From NCBI GenBank assembly GCA_016716635.1, contig JADJVZ010000014.1:1-64000 (forward strand): a stretch of 64,000 nucleotides of DNA. Direction: 5' to 3'. Shown piece by piece: positions 11,101 to 20,248 of the stretch. Origin of the DNA: Micropruina sp. Lineage in GTDB: Bacteria > Actinomycetota > Actinomycetes > Propionibacteriales > Propionibacteriaceae. How positions within the stretch are numbered: the first letter of the stretch is position 1; the number at the start of each line of letters is the position of its first letter. The translations under genes and the position numbers were made by a program. The notes under the pieces were generated by a model. The model made no database searches, had not been told where the DNA came from, and saw only the letters and a program-made list of their open reading frames with translations.

Positions 11101-14100
11101 GTAAAGACCGCGCCACCCGTGTTCGTCACCGTCACCGTGTAAGTCACCGTCGACCCCGGCACCGCAGACGCCACCGACGCCGCCTTCGACACCGTGAATG
11201 ACGCCACCGGCACGATCACGGCCGGACACAAGCCGTCGACCGGAGCAGTGCCATCGAAGCAGAGCCCACCCGCTGTCGTCGGGACCGCTGCATTGATCAG
11301 CGCATGATCGCCCGTATCGGGGGTGCTCACGGTCACTGAATAGGTGATCATGGCCGGCACCGACGGATACGACAGATCCCCCGACCACGACAAGATCGAA
11401 CCCGACATCGACACACTGCCTGACGAGGCCACCGCGTCGCTGTTGTACGTGCCGTCATCGAGCACGCCCGACAGGTCGTCGCTGAACGTCGCACCCGTCA
11501 ACGCCGCACCGCCAGTGTTCGTCACCGTGACCGTGTAGGTCACCGTGTCCCCCGGCACCGCGGACGTCGCCGACGCGGACTTCGACACCGTGTAGGAGGT
11601 CACCGGCACGTTGCCAGGTGGGCACAGGTCATCCACCGGTTCGGAACCATCCGAGCAGAACCCGCCCGGGATCGTGGGCACCGCCGCATTGATCAAGGCA
11701 TGATCGCCCACGTCCGGGGTGTTCACCGTCACGGAGTAGGTCACGGTCACCGGAACCGACGGATACGCCAGGTCACCGGACCACGTCAGGGTCGAGCCCG
11801 TGAGCGTCACACTGCCTGACGAGGCCACCGCGTCGCTGTTGTACGTGGCGTCATCGAGCACGCCCGACAGCTCGTCGCTGAACGTCGCACCCGTAAACGC
11901 CGCACCACCTGTGTTCGTCACCGTCAACGTGTACGTCACCGTGGCGCCCGGCACAGTGGTCGACACCGAAGCCGCCTTCGCCACCATGAACGACCGCACG
12001 GGCACGATCACAGCTGGACACAGATCGTCCACCGGAGCCGAACCGTCCGAACACAACCCACCCGGCACCGTCGGGGCCGCCGCATTCGTCAACGCATGAT
12101 CGCCCGCATCAGGGGAACTCACGGTCACCGAGTAGGTGATCGTCACCGGTACGGACGGATGCACCAGGTCACCCGACCACGACAAGGTCGAGCCCGTCAG
12201 CGACACACTGCCTGACGAGGCCACCGCGTCGCTGTTGTACGTGGCGTCATCGAGCACGCCCGACAGATCGTCGCTGAACGTCGCACCCGTCAACGCCGCA
12301 CCACCCGTGTTCGTCACCGTCACTGTGTAGGTCACCGTGTCTCCCGGCACCGCCGACGTTGCCGAGGCGGCTTTCGACACCGTGTAAGTGAGCACGGGGA
12401 CCACCACGGCCGGACACAGATCGGCCACCGGCGCTGAACCGTCGGCGCAATACCCTCCCGGAGCCGTCGGAACCGCAGCGTTGGTCAGCGAGTGATCGCC
12501 GGTATCCGGGGAGTTGACCGTCACCGAGTAGGTGATCGTCACCGGCACCGAGGGATGGACCAAGTCACCCGTCCACGACAGGGTCGAACCCGACACCGAA
12601 ACCGAACCCGCGGAGGCCACTGCATCCGCGTTGTAGACCGCGTCATCCAGCACGCCCGCCAGGTTGTCGGTGAACGTCGCGCCCGTGAACGCACCCCCAC
12701 CGGTATTCGTGACCGTGATGGTGTAGGTGACCGTGCCGCCTGGCACCACGGACGACGCCGACGCCGCCTTCGACACCGCATAGGTCGTCACCGGCACCAG
12801 CACGGCAGCACAGAGGCCGTCAACCGGAGCGGAGCCGTCCGAACAGAACCCACCGGGCCCCGTGGGGACGGCCGCGTTAGTCAGCACATGATCCCCGGTA
12901 TCCGGGGAGTTCACCGTCACCGAGTAAGTGATCGTCACCGGCACCGCCGGATAGACCAAGTCACCCGTCCACGACAATGTCGAACCCGACAGCGACACCG
13001 AACCCGAGGAGGCCACCGCATCGTTGTTGTAGGTCGCATCGTCCAACACGCCCGCCAGCGCATCGGAGAAAGTCGCACCCGTGTAGGCGCTGCCACCGGT
13101 GTTCGTGACCGCCACCGTGTAGGTCACCTTCGCCCCTGGCACCGCCGACGACGCTGACGCCGACTTCGACACCGCATAGGTCGTCACCGGCACCACAACG
13201 GCAGCACAGAGCTCATCGACCGGAGCGGAGCCGTCCGAACAGAACCCACCGAGCTCCGTGGGAACGGCCGCGTTAGTCAGCACATGATCCCCGGTATCCG
13301 GGGAGTTCACCGTCACCGAATAGGTGATCGTCACCGGCACCGACGGATAAACCAAGTCACCGGACCACGACAGCGTCGAACCCGCCAGCGACACCGAACC
13401 CGCCGAGGCCACCGCATCCGCGTTGTAGGTCGCATCGTCCAACACGCCCGCCAGCGCATCGGAGAAACTCGCCCCGGTGAAGGCCGCGCCACCGGTGTTG
13501 GTGACGGTCACGGTGTAGGTCACCTTGGCCCCTGGCACCGCAGAGGTCGCCGAGGCTGTCTTCGCTACCGTGAACGACGTCACCGGGACGATGACAGCGG
13601 CACAAAGGTTTTCCACGGGCGCCGATCCGTCCGAGCAGAACCCACCCGGGGTCGTCGGCGAGGCGGCGTTGGTGAGCTTATGGTCGCCCTCATCCGGAGA
13701 GTTGACCGTCACCGAATACGTCACCGTCACCGGCACCGACGGGTACACCAGGTCACCCGACCACGACAGCGTCGAACCCGCCAGCGACACCGAGCCCACC
13801 GACGCCACGGCATCGTTGTTGTACGACGCATCGTCCAACACCGCGCTCAGATCATCATCAAACGTCGCGCCCGTAAAGACCGCGCCACCCGTGTTCGTCA
13901 CCGTCACCGTGTAAGTCACCGTCGACCCCGGCACCGCAGACGCCACCGACGCGGCCTTCGACACCGTGTACGACACCACCGGCACCACCAGCGCCGGGCA
14001 GGCACCGGCGACCGGCGCGGACCCACCGGCGCAGAACCCACCCGGCACCGTCGGATTCGCCGCATTGGTGAGCTTATGGTCGCCCTCATCCGGCGAGTTG

Positions 14101-14370
14101 ACCGTCACCGAATACGTCACCGTCACCGGCACCGACGGGTACACCAGGTCACCCGACCACGACAGCGTCGAACCCGCCAGCGACACCGAACCCACCGACG
14201 CCACGGCATCGTTGTTGTACGACGCATCGTCCAACACCGCGCTCAGATCATCATCAAACGTCGCGCCCGTGAACGCGATGCCGCCCGTGTTCGTCACCGT
14301 CACCGTGTAAGTCACCGTCGACCCCGGCACAGCGGACGCCGCCGACGCCGCCTTCGACACCGTGTAGGAC
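5010..14370 (-). repeat. Tandem 396-bp (132-residue) repeat array inside the giant gene
   Basis: The same landmark (plus-strand ACCGAGTA/ACCGAATA followed by GTGATCGTCACC) recurs near 8170, 8563, 8958, 9355, 9752 and 10146 and on to about 14100, a period of about 396 bp. About 20 units lie in tandem between about 6600 and 14370, three divergent DUF11 units interrupt, and one more long unit lies at 5010-5580. Units near 10.9, 13.7 and 14.1 kb are nearly identical over almost 300 bp. Confidence 0.85.
7993..10116 (-). CDS. Middle part of giant DUF11-repeat surface protein
   Basis: This open frame of about 700 residues is the direct continuation of the 10110-18680 frame after a one-base deletion in the G-run at 10133-10135. 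It carries five 132-residue units of the same family, each with TVSKAAS, AVPGxxVTYTVTVTNTGG, a DD(L/A)-GVLDDA(T/A)YN motif, LSWSGDL-YP-VPVTITYSVT, LTNAAVPT, and a closing Cys pair in GG(L/F)CSDG-APVD-LC. It is not an independent gene: it has no ribosome site, starts inside a repeat unit and is cut off by the next frameshift near 8143-8146. Role as for the N-terminal part: an elongated stalk on the cell surface. Confidence 0.75.
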   Translation of the reverse strand: MLTNAAVPTGPGGLCSDGSALVDGLCAAVVVPVTTYTVSKSASVASAVPGSKVTYTVTVTNTGGAPFTGATFTDDLAGVLDDAAYNSDAVASSGSVSVTGSTLSWSGDLAFPTVPVTITYSVTVNTPDSGDHALTNAAVPTVPGGLCSDGTAPVGGLCPAVIVPVRSFTVSKAASVSSAVPGSKVTYTVTVTNTGGAAFAGAAFTDDLSGVLDDATYNADAVASAGSVSVTGSDLSWSGDLVYPSVPVTITYSVTVNSPDTGDHVLTNAAVPTGPGGLCSDGTAPVDELCAAVLVPVTTYTVSKAASATSAVPGAKVTYTVTVTNTGGSAYTGATFSDALAGVLDDATYNNDAVASSGSVSLSGSTLSWSGDLVYPAVPVTITYSVTVNSPDTGDHVLTNAAVPTGPGGFCSDGTAPVDGLCAAVIVPVRSFTVSKAASVSSAVPGSKLTYTVTVTNTGGAAFTGATLTDDLAGVLDDATYNADAVASSGSVSVTGSTLSWSGDLAYPSVPVTITYSVTANSPITGDHVLTNAAVPTAPGGLCSDGSAPLDDTCPAVLVPVTAYTVSKAASLTSAVTGSTVTYTVTVANTGRAAFAGASFTDDLSGVLDDATYNTDAMASAGSVALIGSTLSWSGDLAYPSVPVTITYSVTVNAPDQGTTSSSTLPCPRPRAGSAGTGPPRRTDCAPRWSSRCSRSPWRRPRPLRRP

Positions 14371-17300
14371 GCCACAGGAATCGATACGGCCGAGGTGTCA
14401 GTCACGACCGCCCCTGTCCCCGACGTGCCGGTCGCGGTAGCCGTGTTATTGATCGACCCGTTGGCTACATCGTCCGCTGTCGTGATGTAGGTGGCGGTGC
14501 AGGTGATCTCGCCGCCCACCAGGATGTCCGTGGCGCCGTCCGCGATGTCGGTGATGGGGCACGACACGGGCGACAGGCCCGGCATCGGGTCCGTCACCAC
14601 GATGTCCTTCAACTTCACGTTTCCGGTGTTCTTGACGAGGTACGAGTAGGTGATCTCCGCGCCTACGACCACGAACGACCCCACCGAGGCGGTCTTCACC
14701 ACCGAGATGTCCGGGGTCTGGGTCGCGGGCACGATGACCTCGGACGTGTCTTGCACCATGCCGCCGGCCAGGGTCTTCCCCGTTGCGATGCCCTGGTTGT
14801 ACAGCCGACCGGTATCGACGTCACCTTGGGTGGTGGTGTACGTCGCCGTGCAGGTCATCGGCGGATCCGTCGGCGACAGCGCGGTCGCCGGGCAACTGAG
14901 GGCCGAGAGGCCCTCCATCGAATCAGTGACCGCAATGGGGTCGAGCCGAATGTCTCCGATATTGCTCACCACATACGAGTACGTGATGACCGTGTTGGGT
15001 GCCGAGAAGGTCGCGGGGGAGGCTGACTTGACCAAGGAGATGGCCGGGAACTGGGGCGACACCGGAACGCTGGCCGTCGAGGCCGCCGTCACCGCAGGAC
15101 CTGAGGGGGGCGTGCCCGTCACGGTGGCGGTGTTGTTGATCGAACCGGCCAGCAGATCCGCTGCCGTTGCAGAGTAGGTGGCCGAGCACGTCATGGACGA
15201 CCCCGCGGCCAGCGAGGAAATACCCGCGCAGTCGATCGGCGAGAGATTGGGGAGCGGATCACTCACCACCACCGGATTCAAGGTCACCGAGCCGGTGTTT
15301 GTCACCAGGAACGAGTAGGTGAGCACTGTGGGGGCCTGGTTGAAGGTCGCCGGCATCGCCGACTTGACCAGGGTGATGGCTGCGACGTTGACCGTGGCCG
15401 TCGTCGGCGAAGTGGTCACGGGAGTGGTCGTCCCCTCCGGGGTACCGGTGGCCGTCGCCTCGTTCACCACGGACTTGTTGGTGAGGTCGGCGGCCACGGC
15501 GAGGTAGGTGGCCTTGAAGGTGGCCGATTGCCCGACTGCCAACGTGGCCACCATCGATCCCGAGCAACTGCCGGCTGGCGCGGTGAGCCCCATGCACGCG
15601 ATCGGCGAGAGGCCGGCGGGGTCCCCCACCGTGGTGAAGGTGTCCGACACCGACACATTGGTCATCGGAGTGGTGCCCGTGTTCGTGACGAGGAACGAGT
15701 ACGTCACGTTGTCGCCCACCGCGTTGATGACCACAGGGGAGGCGGATTTCGCGATCGACAACCGGCCCACGCTGACGGTCGCCTGGGCGAGGTTGGAGGT
15801 GAGCGGACCACCGGTGGGCGGATTGCCCGTGGCCGTGGCGGTGTTGGTGATGGTTCCGTTGTCTAGGTCCTGCGGCGTCGTCACGTAGGTGGCCGTGAAG
15901 GTAGCCGTCCCTCCAGCCGCCAGGTCGGCAGTGGTCGGACCGGAGCAACTACCGGGGGCCGTCACCATCGAGCAGGTGATGGCCGAGAGCCCGGCGGGGT
16001 TGCCCGCTTGGGTAAGTGTGTCGGTGATAGCGACGCCGGTCAGGGCCATACTGCCGCCGTTGAACACCTCGAACGTGTAGGTCACCGTCTGCCCGACTGC
16101 CGTCACGACGGCCGGCGAGGCCGCCTTCTTGTGGACGAGTTTGACAACGTCGACCTGGGCGGTCGCTGGGGCGGAACTCGCTGGGCCGGCGATGCTCGAC
16201 GCGTTCGCGATCGCCGAGTTGGTGATCTTCCCGTTCGTGATGTCGACGTCCGTCGTGACGTAGGTGGCCGTGAACGTGGCCGACTGCCCGACGGCCAGGC
16301 TGGTCGAGGAAGCACCCGTGCATGGCCCGGCGGGGCCCGCCAGCGAGGCGCAAGAGATGCTCGACAACGTGCCACCCGCGAGGGTCATGGTGTCGGCTAT
16401 TGACACGTTAGTCAGCGTGGCCGTGCCGGTATTGGTGGCCACGAACGTATAGGTGACCGTTTGTCCGACCCCGCTAATGACCGTAGGCGAGGCAGCCTTC
16501 GTGAGCCCCACCCGGGGAACGGGTGCCGCGCACGCCACTGAACCACCCATGCTGGTCGTCACTGGAACCGAGGCCGCGTTGACGGCCAACAAGGTCGAGC
16601 CGACGATCGAGGCCGTGTTCAGCGAGGTTGCCGCTGCGGGACAAGTCGGGGGCAGAGTTGCGGCGAAACACACCTGCGGGCCCGAGCCATCGCTGGTGAT
16701 GTGGGAAACCTTGATGCCGACCACGGTGTTCGCCGTCACAGTCAGCGTTTCCGGCCAGACGATCTGCACCTTGATCGAGGGATCCGTGGCGTACTTCACC
16801 GTAGAGGGGATGGGTATCGCCAAGGTCGCGGCAGCGGTCGAGTTGGTGAAAGTCGTCGAGTCGATGAGCGTGATGCCGTCGGCCTTGTAGTACTGCAACG
16901 TCGCGGGGCCTGTGAACGCCGGGACGTTGGTCAACGTCGTCTTGTCCCAAGAGATGACGGACGTGCCTGGCCCACAATGCTGGATCTTCGGATCCGGGAT
17001 GGTCACCTGGGTGCCGTTGGCGGCCTGCGGGGTCGCGCAGCCTGTCGTCCACGCAGTCGCGACTGAATAGTCCTTGTTGTACGTATAGAACCGCCAAATA
17101 TTGGGGTCGTCGTAGGACACCAGGCACGTGTCCGTCACGAAATCCACGCCATAGGAGTAGTTGCCTATGTAGCCACAACCGCCACTCACCGTCGCGCTTG
17201 TGTCTGAGGTATCGAAGCACCCGTAGGCAAGCGTGGTGGCTGAATACCACATCATGGCGGGCGTCACGTAGTCCGTGGAGTTGGGCACTGGGGTGCCGTA

Positions 17301-18680
17301 ACTGTTACTCACCTGCGTTATCGGCGTCGTGGGGTCCGGAGCGAAGTTCCGATCCGGCAGCAGCACCATGTTGTAGTCGTAACAGTTCTGCACGGCTCCC
17401 GCGACAGAGCACACACCCGTCTCGATCGGGTAGTCGACAGCGCCCCCGGCAACAATGGGAAATACCGAGGCGTCAGTGGCCGCTCCGGTGCTCGGATACG
17501 TCTTCAAGGTGGTGGAGCCATCGTCGCAGTTGGTCACAGCTGGGCCGTTGAAGTCGACGCAGACGACCTTGCCGTCATCGGTCACCGTGGCGTAGCGATC
17601 GGGGTTCATGAAGACGTTGTGGCGATCCTTGGCAAACCCGCCATAGAGGTTTGGGTTCGCGAAGGTCGTCACGGTGGTGATGCCGGTCGTGACGTCGGTG
17701 GCCCACCAACGCCACCCGCCGCCCTCGGCAACCGGCGCTCCCCCGGACACGTAGATATAGTTCCCGATGGCGGTCACACCACGCACGGTGGTGGCGTCGC
17801 GCACGGTCTGCGGCAAGTCGATGGTCGGGCACTCGGCCGGGACGTCCAGTGAGACGTCCACGCAGGTCAACAGCATGTCGGTGTAGGTCCACGCGCCGGC
17901 GTACTTCCCCAGCATCGCCGGGGAGTAGATCCGATTGCCGATCTTGGCGTAGTAGATCGTGTTGGGCGAGTAGGGCATGGTGGCGATGCCGGTCCCCGAG
18001 GTCGGCCCCGGATCGGTGAGGCGTAGCGGGGTATTGGTCCCGTAGCAGGACGCCCACGAGGGGTAATCCAGGCAGGGAACGCTCGGCCCGGTGGCGTGGT
18101 GATTGATGGCCAGGACCTGTCGCTTGCCGGTCCCCGTGGTGTACGCGAAAGGCGCGAACCCGTCGCCGAGGCCAGCACCGGCCAACGTCGTCGTCTTGGG
18201 ATAGAGCGTCATCCCCGCCGCGTACGCGTTAGAGCCCATCAACGGCTTGGCCGTCACGTCGTTGTCAAAGGTCGCGATGGGGGCCGCGTTGGCGGCCACG
18301 TCCCACGTGCCGATGGTCGTATTCGTCCCGGCCACGGCCGTGACCGGGCTGGACCAACCATCCGGGAGATCGGGGGCCGTGATGCCGGAGTGGCCAGCGG
18401 ACAGCAGGTCGTTGAGGGACGTCGTGGTGCCCGTCGGCTCCGCGTTACCCGCGGCCGCGCCCAGGTCGACGACGTAGGTCACCTGGCTGCCGGCCGTCAC
18501 GGTAGAGGCGGGCGTCGACGTGCCCGCGTTGTACACGTTCTTCTTGTAGGCGTTGGTCGCAGCCTGGGCCGTCTGAGCGCTGAGCGGTGCCATGACGAAA
18601 GCACCTAAGAGAAGGGCGACGACCGCCGATCGGGTGTGCTGGGTCGAACTCGGACGACGAGAGCTGTGAAAAGAGCGCAT
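10110..18680 (-). CDS. Giant secreted DUF11-repeat surface protein, N-terminal 2,856 residues
   Basis: The ATG at 18680 starts a signal peptide (about residues 1-41: a basic start, then VVALLLGAFVMAPLSAQTAQA). Residues about 42-720 form a unique head domain rich in Tyr, Trp and Gly that reads like beta-propeller text (for example NTIYYAKIGNRIYSPAML), a candidate binding domain. From about 723 to 1430 come six divergent DUF11 units of about 118 residues (GQTVTYTFVATNTGTATLTN and relatives). From about 1437 come eleven near-identical 132-residue units, the last cut by a frameshift at 10133-10135. Joined to the downstream frames, the whole protein would be about 4,600 residues and end in a sorting signal. 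Such architecture is typical of wall-anchored adhesins or stalks; ligand and role are unknown. The gene follows lpdA on the same strand, 114 bp apart, with its own probable promoter region. Confidence 0.85.
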   Translation of the reverse strand: MRSFHSSRRPSSTQHTRSAVVALLLGAFVMAPLSAQTAQAATNAYKKNVYNAGTSTPASTVTAGSQVTYVVDLGAAAGNAEPTGTTTSLNDLLSAGHSGITAPDLPDGWSSPVTAVAGTNTTIGTWDVAANAAPIATFDNDVTAKPLMGSNAYAAGMTLYPKTTTLAGAGLGDGFAPFAYTTGTGKRQVLAINHHATGPSVPCLDYPSWASCYGTNTPLRLTDPGPTSGTGIATMPYSPNTIYYAKIGNRIYSPAMLGKYAGAWTYTDMLLTCVDVSLDVPAECPTIDLPQTVRDATTVRGVTAIGNYIYVSGGAPVAEGGGWRWWATDVTTGITTVTTFANPNLYGGFAKDRHNVFMNPDRYATVTDDGKVVCVDFNGPAVTNCDDGSTTLKTYPSTGAATDASVFPIVAGGAVDYPIETGVCSVAGAVQNCYDYNMVLLPDRNFAPDPTTPITQVSNSYGTPVPNSTDYVTPAMMWYSATTLAYGCFDTSDTSATVSGGCGYIGNYSYGVDFVTDTCLVSYDDPNIWRFYTYNKDYSVATAWTTGCATPQAANGTQVTIPDPKIQHCGPGTSVISWDKTTLTNVPAFTGPATLQYYKADGITLIDSTTFTNSTAAATLAIPIPSTVKYATDPSIKVQIVWPETLTVTANTVVGIKVSHITSDGSGPQVCFAATLPPTCPAAATSLNTASIVGSTLLAVNAASVPVTTSMGGSVACAAPVPRVGLTKAASPTVISGVGQTVTYTFVATNTGTATLTNVSIADTMTLAGGTLSSISCASLAGPAGPCTGASSTSLAVGQSATFTATYVTTDVDITNGKITNSAIANASSIAGPASSAPATAQVDVVKLVHKKAASPAVVTAVGQTVTYTFEVFNGGSMALTGVAITDTLTQAGNPAGLSAITCSMVTAPGSCSGPTTADLAAGGTATFTATYVTTPQDLDNGTITNTATATGNPPTGGPLTSNLAQATVSVGRLSIAKSASPVVINAVGDNVTYSFLVTNTGTTPMTNVSVSDTFTTVGDPAGLSPIACMGLTAPAGSCSGSMVATLAVGQSATFKATYLAVAADLTNKSVVNEATATGTPEGTTTPVTTSPTTATVNVAAITLVKSAMPATFNQAPTVLTYSFLVTNTGSVTLNPVVVSDPLPNLSPIDCAGISSLAAGSSMTCSATYSATAADLLAGSINNTATVTGTPPSGPAVTAASTASVPVSPQFPAISLVKSASPATFSAPNTVITYSYVVSNIGDIRLDPIAVTDSMEGLSALSCPATALSPTDPPMTCTATYTTTQGDVDTGRLYNQGIATGKTLAGGMVQDTSEVIVPATQTPDISVVKTASVGSFVVVGAEITYSYLVKNTGNVKLKDIVVTDPMPGLSPVSCPITDIADGATDILVGGEITCTATYITTADDVANGSINNTATATGTSGTGAVVTDTSAVSIPVASYTVSKAASAASAVPGSTVTYTVTVTNTGGIAFTGATFDDDLSAVLDDASYNNDAVASVGSVSLAGSTLSWSGDLVYPSVPVTVTYSVTVNSPDEGDHKLTNAANPTVPGGFCAGGSAPVAGACPALVVPVVSYTVSKAASVASAVPGSTVTYTVTVTNTGGAVFTGATFDDDLSAVLDDASYNNDAVASVGSVSLAGSTLSWSGDLVYPSVPVTVTYSVTVNSPDEGDHKLTNAASPTTPGGFCSDGSAPVENLCAAVIVPVTSFTVAKTASATSAVPGAKVTYTVTVTNTGGAAFTGASFSDALAGVLDDATYNADAVASAGSVSLAGSTLSWSGDLVYPSVPVTITYSVTVNSPDTGDHVLTNAAVPTELGGFCSDGSAPVDELCAAVVVPVTTYAVSKSASASSAVPGAKVTYTVAVTNTGGSAYTGATFSDALAGVLDDATYNNDAVASSGSVSLSGSTLSWTGDLVYPAVPVTITYSVTVNSPDTGDHVLTNAAVPTGPGGFCSDGSAPVDGLCAAVLVPVTTYAVSKAASASSVVPGGTVTYTITVTNTGGGAFTGATFTDNLAGVLDDAVYNADAVASAGSVSVSGSTLSWTGDLVHPSVPVTITYSVTVNSPDTGDHSLTNAAVPTAPGGYCADGSAPVADLCPAVVVPVLTYTVSKAASATSAVPGDTVTYTVTVTNTGGAALTGATFSDDLSGVLDDATYNSDAVASSGSVSLTGSTLSWSGDLVHPSVPVTITYSVTVSSPDAGDHALTNAAAPTVPGGLCSDGSAPVDDLCPAVIVPVRSFMVAKAASVSTTVPGATVTYTLTVTNTGGAAFTGATFSDELSGVLDDATYNSDAVASSGSVTLTGSTLTWSGDLAYPSVPVTVTYSVTVNTPDVGDHALINAAVPTIPGGFCSDGSEPVDDLCPPGNVPVTSYTVSKSASATSAVPGDTVTYTVTVTNTGGAALTGATFSDDLSGVLDDGTYNSDAVASSGSVSMSGSILSWSGDLSYPSVPAMITYSVTVSTPDTGDHALINAAVPTTAGGLCFDGTAPVDGLCPAVIVPVASFTVSKAASVASAVPGSTVTYTVTVTNTGGAVFTGATFDDDLSAVLDDASYNNDAVASVGSVSLAGSTLSWSGDLVYPSVPVTVTYSVTVNSPDEGDHKLTNAANPTVPGGFCADGSAPVAGACPAAVVPVVSYTVAKAASVSSAVPGAKVTYTVTVTNTGGSTFTGATFSDALAGVLDDATYNADAVTSSGSVSVTGSDLSWTGDLVYPSVPVTITYSVTVSSPDTGDHVLTNAAVPTGPGGFCSDGSAPVDGLCAAVLVPVTTYTVSKSASASSAVPGAKVTYTVTVTNTGGSAYTGATFSDALAGVLDDATYNNDAVASAGSVSVTGSDLSWSGDLVYPSVPVTITYSVTVNSRIPAITC

Positions 18681-18700
18681 GGGGGGCTGCCTCTAGTCAG

Positions 18701-18772
18701 GCGGCTTAAGGCCGCGGTGACCCCCTCCAAGAAAAAGGTTAATTACCTTAAGTGCCTAACTACAACCTTAGG
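18701..18772. promoter_or_regulatory. Cluster of short inverted repeats upstream of the giant gene
   Basis: Three short inverted repeats lie between lpdA and the giant gene: GCGGC/GCCGC (18701-18715), AAGGT/ACCTT (18735-18749) and CCTAA/TTAGG (18755-18772). The middle one is followed on the minus strand by a short T-run, so it could be a weak lpdA terminator; the A/T-rich text could also hold the promoter or an operator of the giant gene. I could not choose between these. Confidence 0.35.
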
Positions 18773-18794
18773 TGCCGTCCAACGGGGGCGGGTT

Positions 18795-20222
18795 TCAGCT
18801 CTGGGCAGCGACCGCTTCGGCCGCGCGCAGGTGCAGTTGACGGGCCGCCTCAGCCATGGATCCAGACAGCGACGGGTACACCGTGAACGAGTTGGCGAAC
18901 TCGTCGACCGTCAGCTTGTTGCGGACGGCCAACGCGAAGGGGTGGATCAGCTCGGAGGCTGCCGGTGCCACCACGACGGCGCCGACAATGATGCCGGTGG
19001 TGGGCAGGCAAAAGACCTTGACGAACCCGTCATGGAGACCTTGCATCTTGCCGCGGGCATTGGTGGCTAAAGATCGGGTGTAGATCAGGGCGCGAATCCG
19101 TCCGGAGTCGATGTCGGCCTGGCTGATCCCCACGGTCGCTACCTCGGGGGCAGTGAACACCGTTGACGAGACCTGGCGAACGTCCAACGGCTCCACCGCG
19201 TCGCCCAGGGAATGCCACATGGCGATGCGGCCCTGCATGGCAGCGACGGACGCCAGCAGGAACACTCCCGTGCAGTCCCCGGCCGCGTAGACACCCCGCG
19301 CCGAGGTGCGGGAGACCCGGTCTACCTGGATATGCCCCGAGGGGGTGAGGTTGATGCCCGCCTCGGCCAGGCCGAGGCCTTCGGTATTGGGCAGCGATCC
19401 GACGGCCATCAAGCAGTGCGAGCCCTCGATCTGCCGTCCGTCGCCCAGGGTCACGATGACGTGTTCCCCCTCGCGGCGAGCTGCTTCGGCCCGCGCCCCC
19501 GAGATGACGTTCATGCCGCGGCGGGTGAAGACGTCTTGGATGACTCGGCCGGCGTCCTCGTCCTGGCCTGGTAGCACCTGATGGCGGGACGAGATCAGCG
19601 TCACCTTAACCCCGAGGGCCTGGTAGGCCGAGGCAAACTCGGCGCCGGTAACGCCCGAGCCAACCACGATGAGGTGTTCTGGCAGCGTCTCGATGTTGTA
19701 GACCTGCGTCCAGTTCAGGATGCGCTCACCATCGCAGCGGGCCGTCGGCAGTTCCCGCGGCCGTGTGCCGACCGACACCAGCGTGATGTCGGCGTTGAGC
19801 CGCTCCTCGCCCGCGTTGGTCGTGGCGATGACGCGATGGGTCCCGTCCAGGCGCCCCGAACCGTCGATCACGCGGACGCCCGCCTCCACCAATCGGTCGT
19901 GGATGTCGGCCGATTGCGCCCGGGCCAGGCGCATCACGCGCTCGTGGACGCTGCGCAGATCAACCTCAAAGCATCTCGCCAGATCGGCGTCGGGTTGCCC
20001 AGCGACCCGGATGCCAAGCTCGCCGGCGCGACCGAGCGCGGTCATGGTCTCAGCCGTGGCGATCAGAGTCTTGGAGGGCACCACGTCGGTCAACACGGCG
20101 GCGCCACCCACGCCTCGGCGCTCGACCAAGGTCACGTTGCCGCCGAGTTGCGCACCGACTAGGGCCGCTTCGTAGCCGGCGGGCCCCCCGCCGACGATCA
20201 CCACGTCTGTCACAGGCGCCAT
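18795..20222 (-). CDS. lpdA: LpdA-type NAD(P)H-quinone reductase (flavoprotein disulfide reductase family)
   Basis: The 475-residue protein has the FAD-binding start VVIVGGGPAGYEAA (residues 7-20), a second dinucleotide motif VGSGVTGAEFASAYQ (about 210-224), the FAD motif GVYAAGDCTG and a C-terminal dimerisation domain with VYPSLSGSMAEAA. The redox-active CxxxxC of lipoamide dehydrogenase is missing: the equivalent stretch reads GGAAVLTDVVPSK. That is the hallmark of mycobacterial LpdA (Rv3303c), a quinone reductase linked to oxidative stress. It is therefore not expected to serve in pyruvate dehydrogenase. A short RBS-like AAGGA lies four bases before the ATG at 20222. It is divergent from the phosphorylase gene, with only 38 bp between them. 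Confidence 0.85.
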   Translation of the reverse strand: MAPVTDVVIVGGGPAGYEAALVGAQLGGNVTLVERRGVGGAAVLTDVVPSKTLIATAETMTALGRAGELGIRVAGQPDADLARCFEVDLRSVHERVMRLARAQSADIHDRLVEAGVRVIDGSGRLDGTHRVIATTNAGEERLNADITLVSVGTRPRELPTARCDGERILNWTQVYNIETLPEHLIVVGSGVTGAEFASAYQALGVKVTLISSRHQVLPGQDEDAGRVIQDVFTRRGMNVISGARAEAARREGEHVIVTLGDGRQIEGSHCLMAVGSLPNTEGLGLAEAGINLTPSGHIQVDRVSRTSARGVYAAGDCTGVFLLASVAAMQGRIAMWHSLGDAVEPLDVRQVSSTVFTAPEVATVGISQADIDSGRIRALIYTRSLATNARGKMQGLHDGFVKVFCLPTTGIIVGAVVVAPAASELIHPFALAVRNKLTVDEFANSFTVYPSLSGSMAEAARQLHLRAAEAVAAQS

Positions 20223-20248
20223 TGTTCCTTACATTGCCCTTCGGGAAG

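Noticed and set aside
5010..14370. Regular repeats considered as a CRISPR array
   Set aside because: Period is 396 bp and the repeats encode a continuous protein domain; there are no short repeats with unique spacers and no cas genes.
13284..15026. 580-residue plus-strand open frame
   Set aside because: Same antisense shadow of the repeat array (RHRHRRI-type text).
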